DNA of 64,000 nt, taken from NCBI GenBank assembly GCA_013347225.1, contig CP054595.1, positions 1,240,001 through 1,304,000 on the forward strand, in the 5' to 3' direction. The notes below the pieces were generated by a model. That model saw only the letters and a list, made by a program, of their open reading frames with translations, had not been told where the DNA came from and did not search any database. Below are positions 20,612 to 29,263 of this stretch, piece by piece. Both the position numbers and the translations under genes were made by a program. Positions within the stretch are counted from its first letter, which is position 1. The number at the start of each line of letters is the position of its first letter. Source of the DNA: Candidatus Accumulibacter similis (GTDB lineage: Bacteria > Pseudomonadota > Gammaproteobacteria > Burkholderiales > Rhodocyclaceae).

Positions 20612-23011
20612 ATGGTAGCGATCCGTTCCCCGTTCCGGGAACTGAAACAACTGCTGGCCCGCTTTGCGCCGCGCCTTGCCGCGACGTTCGCCGCCGCCGT
20701 CGAGGGCGTCCGCCATCCCACCCGGCGCGGAGTCCTCCGCGCGCTGCTCGCGCTGCCGATCCTGTTCCTGCTCTATGTCCTGGCCCTCATTCCCTTCACG
20801 CCGGGCATCAGCGACATTCGCAAGGTGTCGTCCGAGCAGCCGGCGCAGATCCTCTCGGCAGATGGCAGGAAGCTGGCCGAGTTCAAGCAGTCCAACCGGG
20901 AGTGGGTCGCACTGGCCGAGATTTCGCCGCATGTCATCGACGCCCTGATCGCCACCGAGGATCACCGCTTCCGCGAGCATTTCGGTCTCGACTGGCGACG
21001 CACCATCGCCGCGGCGCTCAACACCTTCAGCGGCGATCGCCAAGGTGGCTCGACCCTGACGCAGCAGCTTGCCCGCAATCTGTACCCGGAGGCGATCGGC
21101 CGCGCGCCGACGCTGACGCGCAAGACCAAGGAGGCGATCACGGCGCTGAAGATCGAGGCCGTCCACAGCAAGGACGAAATCCTCGAGACCTACCTCAACA
21201 CCGTGCCCTTCCTGTACAACGCCTACGGCATCGAGATGGCGGCGCGCACCTATTTCGACACTTCTGCCCGCCGGCTCGATGTCCTGCAGGCGGCGACGCT
21301 CGTCGGCATGCTCAAGGGCAACAGCTACTACAACCCGGTACTCAATCCCGAGCGATCGTTGCAGCGACGCAACATCGTCCTGCAACAGATGGTCCGGCGC
21401 GGGAAACTGAGCGCACAACAACTCGACGCGCTGCGCGGGCAACCGCTGCGCATCGATTTCGAGCGCCAGAGCGAACCGTCGGGACCGGCACCGCATTTCG
21501 CCAGGCAACTGCGCAAGTGGCTGATCGCCTGGGCCGACCGCAATGGCTACAGCATCGACGGCGATGGCTTGATCGTGCGCACGACCATCGATTCGCGCCT
21601 GCAGGCGGCAGCGAACCAAGCCGTGGCCCGCCAGGGCAACACGCTGCAGAAGGTCGCCGACGCCGCCTGGAGCAGCCGCTCGGCGTGGAGCCCCGACTCG
21701 AGCCTCGTGCAGTCCTTCATCCGCGAATCGCCGGAGTACGGCGCAGCGACCAGCAAGGGCCGGACGCCGCAGCAGGCGATGCAGGAGTTGCAGGCCGACA
21801 AGGGCTTCATGCGCGCGCTGCAACGACAGAAGACGCAGATCCAGATCGGTTTCCTGGCGATCGACCCGCGCAACGGCCATGTCAAGGCCTGGGTCGGCAG
21901 CCGCGACTTCGAGCAGGATGCCTTCGACCATGTGCAGCAGGCACGCCGCCAGCCCGGCTCGACCTTCAAGCCCTTCGTCTATGGTGAAGCGTTCCGCCAG
22001 GGTGCCAGCCCGAACGACCGGCTGATCGACCAGGCGGTGGAAATCGCCGTCGGTGGCGCCGAGATCTGGCGGCCGACGGATGGCAGGCCGCCCAGCGGTG
22101 AGTCGATGAGTCTGGGCGATGCACTGGCCCGTTCGAAGAACACGATCACCGCGCAACTCATGCAGCAGGTCGGCGCAGCCAAGGTCGCCAGGCTTGCCCG
22201 CGACATGGGCGTGCGCGAGAGCAAGCTCGAGGCCGTGCCGTCGCTCGCCCTCGGAACCAGCCCGGTCACCCTGAAGGAAATGGTCAGCGCCTACGGGACG
22301 ATCGCCAACGCTGGCGCCTACCTCGAGCCGCTGCTGGTGACCCGCATCGAGGACCGCGACGGTCGGGTCATCGAGGAATTCGGCCCGGCAGAGGCCGAGG
22401 TTGCGCTCAAGCCCGAGGTTGCCTATACGCTGCTCGACAGCATGCGCGGCGTGATCAACCGCGGCACCGGCCGCGACATCCGCAGCCGCTACGGCATCCG
22501 CGCCGACGTCGCCGGCAAGACCGGCACGACGCAGGACAATGCCGATGGCTGGTTCATCCTGATGCACCGGCAACTCGTCGCCGGCGCGTGGGTTGGTTTC
22601 AACGACGGCCGCGTCACGCTGCGCAGCGACCACTGGGGGCAGGGGGCGCACAGTGCCCTACCGGTCGTCGGCGACTTCTTCCGCAGCGCGCTGCGCTCCC
22701 GCATCGTCGATCCGCGGCTTCGTTTTGCGGCCCCGGAAGAGACGGGCTGGTGGGCGCGCATCAAGCGCTGGTGGCGCGGCCTGTTCGCGCCCGATCCCGT
22801 CGCCGCGCCCGAGCGGCGGCGCCCCGTCGAAGCGGCACCGAAGCCGGAAGCGCCCGATGTGCCGGCAGCGCCCGATGCGCCGGCCGTACCGGTGCCACCC
22901 GAGAGCGATCCGCTGCAGGAGAAGATCGACCAAATCCTGCGTGAGAGCGACGAAAGCGAAGGGCTGCGCGAGGACGTGCCGGCGGCGGCCGAGGCGGCTG
23001 CTGCGCGGTGA
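20612..23011 (+). CDS. mrcA: Bifunctional penicillin-binding protein 1A
   Basis: This class A PBP of 799 residues builds peptidoglycan. After an N-terminal membrane helix (about residues 42-63) comes the GT51 glycosyltransferase domain with EDHRFREHFG (catalytic Glu-116) and GGSTLTQQLARNL. The transpeptidase domain follows with PGSTFKPF (Ser-Lys near 452), ARSKNT and AGKTGTTQDNADGW near 636. The tail beyond about residue 710 is Pro/Ala-rich and low in complexity. A GGAG lies ahead of the ATG at 20612. The transpeptidase domain has an insert of about 60 residues (SRSAWSPDSSLVQSF...), as in some PBP1A-related PbpC/MtgA-like groups. The pilM-N-O-P-Q genes that often neighbour mrcA are not seen here. 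Confidence 0.93.
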   Translation: MVAIRSPFRELKQLLARFAPRLAATFAAAVEGVRHPTRRGVLRALLALPILFLLYVLALIPFTPGISDIRKVSSEQPAQILSADGRKLAEFKQSNREWVALAEISPHVIDALIATEDHRFREHFGLDWRRTIAAALNTFSGDRQGGSTLTQQLARNLYPEAIGRAPTLTRKTKEAITALKIEAVHSKDEILETYLNTVPFLYNAYGIEMAARTYFDTSARRLDVLQAATLVGMLKGNSYYNPVLNPERSLQRRNIVLQQMVRRGKLSAQQLDALRGQPLRIDFERQSEPSGPAPHFARQLRKWLIAWADRNGYSIDGDGLIVRTTIDSRLQAAANQAVARQGNTLQKVADAAWSSRSAWSPDSSLVQSFIRESPEYGAATSKGRTPQQAMQELQADKGFMRALQRQKTQIQIGFLAIDPRNGHVKAWVGSRDFEQDAFDHVQQARRQPGSTFKPFVYGEAFRQGASPNDRLIDQAVEIAVGGAEIWRPTDGRPPSGESMSLGDALARSKNTITAQLMQQVGAAKVARLARDMGVRESKLEAVPSLALGTSPVTLKEMVSAYGTIANAGAYLEPLLVTRIEDRDGRVIEEFGPAEAEVALKPEVAYTLLDSMRGVINRGTGRDIRSRYGIRADVAGKTGTTQDNADGWFILMHRQLVAGAWVGFNDGRVTLRSDHWGQGAHSALPVVGDFFRSALRSRIVDPRLRFAAPEETGWWARIKRWWRGLFAPDPVAAPERRRPVEAAPKPEAPDVPAAPDAPAVPVPPESDPLQEKIDQILRESDESEGLREDVPAAAEAAAAR

Positions 23012-23407
23012 GGCGGGCGGCGTCTTGGTTCCGCAGGCGATCGGGGACGATCCGGGGCGGTAGCGTGCGCAGCACCGGAGGCGACGACATCGAGCGCGCG
23101 CCGACGCTGGACGCCAGGCGCCGGCGCTTGCCTGCCGTCGCCGGGTTTTCTCGGCAAGCGGAGGTCGAGTACTCTTCGGCGCGGCCTCGGCCACCCTCGC
23201 CGAGTTCGGCGCCTGGGTGAATCGTGTCTGGCTCCACGGGTCAAAGGACGATGCCGTGGCCTTCCAGGTCTGGGTCAAGGGCACCCACGACGCGGCGCGT
23301 GCGCAACGCCGGGGAATGAGCGGGAAGAAGCGTTCTCCATCACCGACGCCATCGCAACTGTATCTGTTAGACTAAGTCCATTGGCTTGACCAACCAGGAG
23401 GGTTGCC
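23012..23407. other. Intergenic region with a possible gene remnant upstream of the toxin-antitoxin pair
   Basis: No complete gene is present. On the plus strand, about 23140-23330 reads as a coding-like frame (LFGAASATLAEFG, then VNRVWLHGSKDDAVAFQVWV) with a high share of G/C at third positions, but no clear start and no recognised family. It may be the tail of a decayed gene. The toxin-antitoxin promoter lies at its end. Confidence 0.4.
23365..23373 (+). promoter_or_regulatory. Extended -10 element for the toxin-antitoxin pair
   Basis: TGTTAGACT fits the TGnTAnAnT extended -10 consensus. It lies 34 bases before the antitoxin start, with no good -35 hexamer. An AGGAGGG Shine-Dalgarno follows at 23397. 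Confidence 0.45.
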
Positions 23408-23641
23408 ATGGCGCTGATTGTGAACGTGCACGATGCCAAGACGAACTTTTCTCGCCTGCTGGAACAGGCACACGCCGGGCAGGAAATCGTGCTGGCGAAA
23501 GCAGGCAAACCCTACGCACGGCTGGTGCCATTGGCACCAGAGGTGGGTGCGCGGTCGCCGGGGCGGTTGGCCGGGAGAATCGACGCGAAGTTTTTCGAAC
23601 CCCTGCCCGAAGACGAGCTGAAGAGCTGGGAGGGCAAATGA
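23408..23641 (+). CDS. Phd/YefM-family antitoxin
   Basis: This 77-residue protein has the Phd/YefM N-terminal DNA-binding fold (VNVHDAKTNFSRLLEQAHAGQEIVLAKAGKPYARLVPL) and a short acidic C-terminal toxin-binding tail. A strong AGGAGG ribosome site precedes the ATG at 23408. Its stop overlaps the toxin ATG by four bases (ATGA), the usual toxin-antitoxin coupling. The antitoxin should repress its own promoter, helped by the toxin. Confidence 0.93.
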   Translation: MALIVNVHDAKTNFSRLLEQAHAGQEIVLAKAGKPYARLVPLAPEVGARSPGRLAGRIDAKFFEPLPEDELKSWEGK

Positions 23642-24024
23642 AGTACTTGCTAGACACGCACGCGCTGCTCTGGTGGTGGACCGACGATCCGCAGTTGTCG
23701 CCCCTTGCTCGCGCGTGCATCCAGAACGAAGCCAATACCGTTCTGGTCAGCGCCGCGAGCGCCTGCGAAATTGCCACCAAGCATCGGCTGGGCAAGCTGT
23801 CGCTGGCGGGCGAGGCTGTCGCACGGTTCAACGAGTTGGTCGAACTCGACGCGTTTCAACATTTGCCGGTAACCTACCTGCATGCCTTGTGGGCAGGTGC
23901 GCAGGCTGCCGAGCACCGCGACCCATTCGACCGGATGCTGGCCGCGCAGAGCGAACTGGAAGGTGTGCCGCTGATCAGCTGCGACACGGCGTTTGCGTCC
24001 TTTCGCGTGCAGACGGTGTGGTGA
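23638..24024 (+). CDS. PIN-domain toxin, VapC family
   Basis: This 128-residue PIN-domain ribonuclease begins MKYLLDTHALLWW with the first metal-binding aspartate (Asp-6) in LLDTH. It has the SAASACEIATKHRLGKL segment with the conserved glutamate, and the RDPFDRMLAAQS motif that supplies the third acidic residue. The HALLWW and DPFDR versions are typical of VapC partners of Phd-type antitoxins. Members cleave tRNA or rRNA to stop translation. All acidic residues are present, so it should be active. Confidence 0.93.
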   Translation: MKYLLDTHALLWWWTDDPQLSPLARACIQNEANTVLVSAASACEIATKHRLGKLSLAGEAVARFNELVELDAFQHLPVTYLHALWAGAQAAEHRDPFDRMLAAQSELEGVPLISCDTAFASFRVQTVW

Positions 24025-24388
24025 GGGCGGCGGTGGAGCGGAAACTCGGGCAGCGTGCCTGACGGATGCGCACAAGCACCGGCGAGCCCTGCTGCGGGAA
24101 CCGTCGTGGCCGACTGACAAGAAGCGGCGGGAACTGCAAACGGCGTTTCATGACGCGCCGCCGCTGGCTCCAGTTGGCAGCCGGACGCCCGGCGCGCTGA
24201 CAGCGGAGCGCGATCGCTGGGGCGCCCTTATGCGCCGCACCCTGGCCGTCGGCAGCTCATGCCGCCCGGCGGGCCAGAGGATCTTTGCTTGACTGTCGTG
24301 ACGACGCCGTGGATACTCACCGGGGTGCGGTCGATCCGCATATCCGTATCAGTTTCATGGCATCGCATTGCAAGACAGGAGAAGAGGC
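24025..24388. other. Non-coding stretch after the toxin-antitoxin pair
   Basis: No credible gene is seen on either strand in this 364-bp interval, and no clear terminator. It probably contains the promoter of the secreted ParB-like gene, whose Shine-Dalgarno (AGGAGAAGAGG) ends just before 24389. Confidence 0.5.
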
Positions 24389-25375
24389 ATGCACACGATC
24401 ACCCGGATGCTTTCTGTATTGCTGTTGGGCGGCTTGACGGTTGCGGCAAACGCCAGTAGTGGCAAGGATGGCTGGCAGAAGAGGATTCCCCGCTGCGGCC
24501 CGGATACCAAGGTGGTAAAGTTCATTGAATATGACGAAGGCACGGCCCCCGCGGGCGGTACGGCGGTGTCGATCGTCACCTTCAAGGAAAAGAAGAAGAA
24601 GGGGTGCTGGATCGACGTGCAGGACCTCCACCCGACGCAGTCGGCGGTGGGAATGGGAGCGGCGGCGTGCAAGTCGGGCAAGATCACGCGCAAGGGCAAG
24701 GATGGCAAGCTGGACGAGTGGTTGCTCGAGGACAATCGCTGGGTTCCCCTGGTGAGAGGTCCGGGCGGCAGGTTCTATTTGACCGACCATCACCATCTGT
24801 CGTCCGCCGTGTACAACGCGGACATTCCCGACAAGCAGAAGAAGCTGTACGCCTACCTGATCAGGGATTGGTCCCGCATGAAGGAGGATGCCTTTTGGCG
24901 TCGGATGGAAGAAGAGCACCTGACTTGGCTGAAGAGCCCGGACGGGCGGACGATCTCGCCGAAGGAACTGCCGTCAAGGATCGGTCACTTGCAGGACGAT
25001 CCGTTGCGGACTCTTTCGGCCTGGGTGCGCGGCAGTTGTGGCTATGTCAAGTGCAATCCGCCCGGGGTGACCGATGAGGATGCCGAAGGGACTTGCCCCG
25101 CCCGCTATGCGGACGTCGCGTGCGCCAGCGAGTATTTTCTCGAGTTCACCTGGGCTGCGCATCATGCCACCGTCCCGGAGGTGCAGGCGGCTCTCGCCGA
25201 GGGCGGTGCGTGCTCGCAACAGGCGCCGCTGGACCAGGAATGCCTCGACCGTCAGCGTGCGAAGCTGGCACAGTCCCTGCCGGCAGCGATGGCGGCGGCC
25301 GCGGCCCCTGCAGCGCGGACCAAACCCGGTTACAACCCGAAGGCGCACGACGGCGTGGTGCCGCCGTGTGAGTGA
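24389..25375 (+). CDS. Secreted ParB-like nuclease-family protein (ParBc_2-like)
   Basis: This 328-residue protein has a clear Sec signal peptide (MHTITRMLSVLLLGGLTVAANA, cleavage about residue 22). The body resembles the ParBc_2 putative ParB-like nuclease family: DVQDLHPTQSAVGMG near residue 76, DHHHLSSAVYNADI near 136 and EEEHLTWLKSPDGRTI. The C-terminus holds several cysteines (SCGYVKCNPP, EGTCPARYADVACAS), probably disulfide-bonded in the periplasm. The ATG at 24389 has a good Shine-Dalgarno. The name refers to a fold, and DNA cleavage has not been established for the family as far as I know. It is a single-gene unit beside the toxin-antitoxin pair. Confidence 0.75.
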   Translation: MHTITRMLSVLLLGGLTVAANASSGKDGWQKRIPRCGPDTKVVKFIEYDEGTAPAGGTAVSIVTFKEKKKKGCWIDVQDLHPTQSAVGMGAAACKSGKITRKGKDGKLDEWLLEDNRWVPLVRGPGGRFYLTDHHHLSSAVYNADIPDKQKKLYAYLIRDWSRMKEDAFWRRMEEEHLTWLKSPDGRTISPKELPSRIGHLQDDPLRTLSAWVRGSCGYVKCNPPGVTDEDAEGTCPARYADVACASEYFLEFTWAAHHATVPEVQAALAEGGACSQQAPLDQECLDRQRAKLAQSLPAAMAAAAAPAARTKPGYNPKAHDGVVPPCE

Positions 25376-25442
25376 TCGGCGGTCGCGCTGACGACTCGCG
25401 CCACCAGCGGTAGCCTCGGGATTCCCTGGCGTTGCGCCTGAC

Positions 25443-25462
25443 GCCTTGCGTCGACGCAAGGC
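25443..25462. promoter_or_regulatory. Perfect 20-bp palindrome upstream of the YihY gene
   Basis: GCCTTGCGTC and its exact reverse complement are directly adjacent, with no loop. This suits a dimeric repressor operator better than an RNA hairpin. It lies about 94-113 bases before the YihY start and 68 bases after the ParB-like stop. Confidence 0.5.
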
Positions 25463-25555
25463 CGCGGTGCCGGATAGTCGGGCATACTGGGGGCGATTTC
25501 CGAGACGGCGGGCCAGGCGGCCCGCCAGCGAGCGACCGTGCCCCCATCGTTCAGC

Positions 25556-26455
25556 ATGCCCGTACTCAGCGCGTCGACGCAGCAGGTGCTCAGGCACCCG
25601 GCGGCCTTCGCCCTGCGGGCGCTGCACAGCTTCGGCCGCAATCAGGGGCTGCTGCTGGCGGCGGCGATTGCCTACTATGCGTTGCTGTCGGTCGTGCCGC
25701 TGCTGATCCTGTCGGTGATCGCGCTGTCGCACCTGGTCGAAGAGGCGGAACTGCTGGCGACGATCGGTCGCTACCTCGAGTGGCTGGTGCCCAGCCAGTC
25801 GCATGCCTTTCTGGCGGAGATCTCGAAATTCATGGAGCAGCGGGCGGCAGTTGGCGCCGTCCTGCTGCTGACGATGCTGTTCTTCAGTTCGCTGGCCTTT
25901 TCGGTCCTCGAGAAGGCGATGGCGGTGATCTTCGCGCACCGCAATGCGCGTGGGCAGCGCCACTTCCTGACCTCGGCGCTGCTGCCCTACTGCTTCGTCC
26001 TGATGCTGGGCGTCGCGCTGCTCGGCGTCACCATCGTCTCGATCGCCCTCGAGGCGATCGCCGGCGCCAATCTCCATTTCTTTGGCTGGGAGTGGTCGCT
26101 GCGCGGGCTGGCCGGCAGTCTCGTCCACCTCGTCGGCCTCGGCGCCGAGGTCTGCATCCTGACGGCGATCTACCTCATCATGCCGGTCGGGCGGGTGCGC
26201 CTGCGCCATGCGCTGTTCGGCGGCTGTACGGCCACGCTGATCTGGGAAGTGATCCGCCACATCCTCGTCTGGTTCTTCACCACCCTGTCGAAAGCGAGCG
26301 TCGTCTACGGGCCGCTGGCGACGGCGGTGGTGGCGATGTTCAGCATGGAGATCGCCGCCACGCTGCTGCTCTTCGGTGCGCAGTTGATCGCCGAGTACGA
26401 GTGCCTGGGTCGGGAACGCGCTGCGGCCGCCGCGACAGCGCCCGCAGCGATTTGA
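25556..26455 (+). CDS. YihY/virulence factor BrkB family membrane protein
   Basis: This integral inner-membrane protein of about 299 residues has six hydrophobic segments. The family fingerprints are LLLAAAIAYYALLSVVPLLILSV near the N-terminus, KASVVYGPLATAVVAMFSMEIAATLLLFGAQLIAEYE near the C-terminus, and the AIYLIMPVGRVR segment. Members were once annotated as RNase BN, which is wrong; their actual role is undefined. A GTG at 25538 is an alternative start adding six residues; neither start has a strong Shine-Dalgarno. Confidence 0.9.
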   Translation: MPVLSASTQQVLRHPAAFALRALHSFGRNQGLLLAAAIAYYALLSVVPLLILSVIALSHLVEEAELLATIGRYLEWLVPSQSHAFLAEISKFMEQRAAVGAVLLLTMLFFSSLAFSVLEKAMAVIFAHRNARGQRHFLTSALLPYCFVLMLGVALLGVTIVSIALEAIAGANLHFFGWEWSLRGLAGSLVHLVGLGAEVCILTAIYLIMPVGRVRLRHALFGGCTATLIWEVIRHILVWFFTTLSKASVVYGPLATAVVAMFSMEIAATLLLFGAQLIAEYECLGRERAAAAATAPAAI

Positions 26456-26561
26456 GTGCGCGCCTGCGCGCTGCCATTGACCGCGGCTCGCCGGCGCGGC
26501 GATACTGCGGCGGCGCGGCGGCATGCGCTGCGCGCAGCGATCGACCGTCAGAAAGGCGACG

Positions 26562-27995
26562 ATGATGAATGCAGACATGGATGCGACCGCCACCGGTGGC
26601 GAGGCGGCGGCGCTGCACGAGGCGTACGCGCTTGCCACGGCCTTTCTCGCTTCGCTGCCGCAGCGACCGGTGAGCCAGGTGCCGACGCCCGCCGAGATGG
26701 CGGTAGCGCTCGACGAGGCGCTGCCCGAGAACGGCCGCGATCCCGCCGGCGTCGTCGGCGAGTGGTTCGCCCGCGCCGAGCGCGGCATCACCGCTTCGCC
26801 CGGCCCACGCTTCTTCGGGTTCGTCAATGGCGGCGTGACGCCGGCAGCGCTGGCCGGCGACTGGCTGGCATCGGCGATCGACCAGAACGCCGGCCTGTGG
26901 GCCGGCAGCCCGGCGGCGGCGCAGACCGAACTGGTCGTCCTGCGCTGGCTGCAGGAGCTCTTCGGACTGCCGGCGGAGTGGGCAGGGGCGCTGACCAGCG
27001 GCGCGACGATGGCCAATCTCGTCGGGCTCGTCACGGCGCGGCAGTGGGCCGGCCGGCAACTCGGCTTCGATGCCGCCGGCGACGGTCTCGCGGGCCAGCC
27101 GTCGATCGCCGTCGTCGCCAGCAGCGAGATCCACCTCAGCGCCGTCAAGTGCCTCGGCACGCTGGGCTTTGGTCGCAACCAGGTGCGCCGAGTGGCGGCC
27201 CGCTGCGGCGCGGCCGACGTCGATGCGCTCGCCGGTCTGCTGCGCGGCATCGACGGCCCAGTGATCCTCATCGGCAATGCCGGCGAGGTGAACAGCGGCC
27301 ATTTCGACGATCTGGCGGCGCTTGCCGATCTGCGGGACGGGCACCCCGGCGGCGCGTGGCTGCATGTGGACGGAGCGTTCGGTCTCTTCGCCGCCGTTTC
27401 ACCGCGGCTGGCGCACCTCGTCCGCGGCATCGAGCGCGCCGACTCGGTGGCGGCGGACGGACACAAGTGGCTCAACGTTCCCTACGATTGCGGCTTCGCC
27501 TTCGTCCGCGACGGCTCCCTGCTGCGCGAGGCTTTCGCGGTCGGTGGCGCCTACGTCGCCGGCGGCGCCGGCTGGGATCCCTTCACCCATGTCCCGGAAA
27601 TGTCGCGCCGCTTCCGCGGCCTCGCCGCCTGGTGCGCGCTGAAGGCCTACGGTCGCGCCGGCTATCGCGCGCTGGTCGAGCGCTGTGTCGACAACGCGGC
27701 CGCCTTTGCGCGCTGGGTCGATGAGACGCCGGGGGTCGAGCTGATGAATCCGGCACCGCTGAACATCGTCTGTTTCCGGCTGGTCCGCGCCGGGCTCGAT
27801 GAGCTTGCCAGCGACGAACTGAACCGGCTGGCCGTACGCGCCATCCAGTCCGACGGCCGGGCCTTCGTCACCGGCACCGTCTGGCAGGGCCGTGCCGCCA
27901 TCCGCGCCGCCTTCGACAACTGGCGGACGGCGCCTGCCGATGTCCGCCTGCTGCAGGAGGCGGTGGCGCAGGTTGGCGATTCCCTGTCGGCTTGA
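26562..27995 (+). CDS. PLP-dependent group II decarboxylase-type enzyme
   Basis: This 477-residue fold-type I PLP enzyme has the SGATMANLVGL cofactor motif, HVDGAFG with the PLP-N1 aspartate, and DGHKWLNVPYD with the Schiff-base lysine at about residue 302. Size and motifs fit glutamate/aromatic-amino-acid decarboxylases. Several bacterial relatives act on tyrosine, aspartate or cysteine sulfinate, so the substrate is open. An AAAGG Shine-Dalgarno supports the paired ATGs at 26562/26565. It stands alone after the YihY gene, with no linked antiporter. Confidence 0.88.
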   Translation: MMNADMDATATGGEAAALHEAYALATAFLASLPQRPVSQVPTPAEMAVALDEALPENGRDPAGVVGEWFARAERGITASPGPRFFGFVNGGVTPAALAGDWLASAIDQNAGLWAGSPAAAQTELVVLRWLQELFGLPAEWAGALTSGATMANLVGLVTARQWAGRQLGFDAAGDGLAGQPSIAVVASSEIHLSAVKCLGTLGFGRNQVRRVAARCGAADVDALAGLLRGIDGPVILIGNAGEVNSGHFDDLAALADLRDGHPGGAWLHVDGAFGLFAAVSPRLAHLVRGIERADSVAADGHKWLNVPYDCGFAFVRDGSLLREAFAVGGAYVAGGAGWDPFTHVPEMSRRFRGLAAWCALKAYGRAGYRALVERCVDNAAAFARWVDETPGVELMNPAPLNIVCFRLVRAGLDELASDELNRLAVRAIQSDGRAFVTGTVWQGRAAIRAAFDNWRTAPADVRLLQEAVAQVGDSLSA

Positions 27996-28079
27996 CGAGG
28001 GTGGCGCCGGCGGACTTTCGCTGCCGTCGCCTACGTGCCATACAGTCGGCTTCCAACAAGCGCGCCTCGGGAGGTCATG

Positions 28080-29180
28080 ATGAGAACGACGACGAAGGGT
28101 CCTCTGCTGCTGGCGGCAGCACTGGCGATTGCCGGCGCCGTGCCGGCGGCCACGGCGGCGCCGCTGATCTACGAGATGACGCTGAGCACGCATTCCGGTC
28201 TTGCCGGTGGCGGTGGCATGCTCGGCATGATGAGCGGTCGTGGCAGCAGCGTCAGCCGGATGATGGACCTGCGCCTGACCAGCCCGGTCGATCTCGCCGG
28301 CGGGGCGGCTGCCGAACACGTCGTCCCCGACGCGATGCGCATCGGGCCGCTGCTGCCGCTGCGTGGCGAGCGGCGCAGCAAGGGTGATGGCGGTACGGCC
28401 GACGACCAGGGTGGCAGGTTGCTGCTGTACTGGGGTTGCAGCGCCAGCGTGGCGGCCGGGCAGCCGGAAGTCATCGACCTGCAGGCGATCGACAGCCGTG
28501 TCTCGCCCGAAGTGGCGGCGATGGCGCGGCACAGCCGGCGGGGCAAGGGCGGAGCCGACGGCGGCGAGAGCCTGCCGCCACGCACGCTGTGGTGGCCGCA
28601 GGGCGATCCGGCAGGCGGCACCGTGCCGGCCGATGCGTCGGCGGTCGGCGAGCATCTGGTGCGGGCGAGTTTCATGTCGCACGAGATTCGCTATGCACTC
28701 GACCAGCAGATGGACTTCCTCGAGCCGATGAACCTGCGCGCCGGCAGCGGCAGCCTGAACGCAGCGATTCCGCTGCAGTGGGCGGCTCTCGCGCGGGCCC
28801 GTGGCTACAATCTGAACGCCGTCGGCGCCGCCAGCGAGCGCGAAGTCATCATCTGGATGGCTTCGCGGAACCAGCCGCCGATGCTGCCCGCGAGCCAGAA
28901 CACGTGCACGATTCCGGCGGGCATCTTGGCGAAGACGCAGGGCGCCATGCTGATGGGCGAGGCGCTCGGCCCGACGCGCAGCTTCGCCCATCCGCCGCAG
29001 AAGGCGGGCGAGAAGAGACCGCCGATCTGGACTGCCCGCGTGCGGGTCAACAGCTTCGACTCGGCGCTGCTCGGCATGGGCGACATGGCGCGTGAGGCAG
29101 CGGGCGACGCCGCCGCCGACTCGGTGGTGCCGGGCGGAGCGACGATCATGAAGTCGCTCAAGGGCCTCTTCGGCAACTGA
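28080..29180 (+). CDS. Uncharacterised secreted protein
   Basis: I do not recognise this 366-residue protein. It has a signal peptide (KGPLLLAAALAIAGAVPAATA, cleavage near residue 27), a Gly/Met-rich stretch near residue 45 (GGGGMLGMMSGRG) and a long, mostly polar body. WWPQGDPAGG and DFLEPMNLRAGSGSLNAAIPLQWAALARARGY (shown in pieces: DFLEPMNLRAG, then IPLQWAALARARGY) are distinctive stretches for a search. A GGGAGG Shine-Dalgarno lies five bases before the ATG at 28080; an adjacent ATG at 28077 is the alternative. High third-position GC supports real coding. The following gene is a SYLF protein on the same strand, 83 bases away. Confidence 0.75.
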   Translation: MRTTTKGPLLLAAALAIAGAVPAATAAPLIYEMTLSTHSGLAGGGGMLGMMSGRGSSVSRMMDLRLTSPVDLAGGAAAEHVVPDAMRIGPLLPLRGERRSKGDGGTADDQGGRLLLYWGCSASVAAGQPEVIDLQAIDSRVSPEVAAMARHSRRGKGGADGGESLPPRTLWWPQGDPAGGTVPADASAVGEHLVRASFMSHEIRYALDQQMDFLEPMNLRAGSGSLNAAIPLQWAALARARGYNLNAVGAASEREVIIWMASRNQPPMLPASQNTCTIPAGILAKTQGAMLMGEALGPTRSFAHPPQKAGEKRPPIWTARVRVNSFDSALLGMGDMAREAAGDAAADSVVPGGATIMKSLKGLFGN

Positions 29181-29263
29181 GCCGCGGACCAGGAGTATCA
29201 TCATGCTGTGCCGGCGCCCGTCGGTACGCATGCCGCAAACCAATCTTCTCTCAAGGTGCCACC

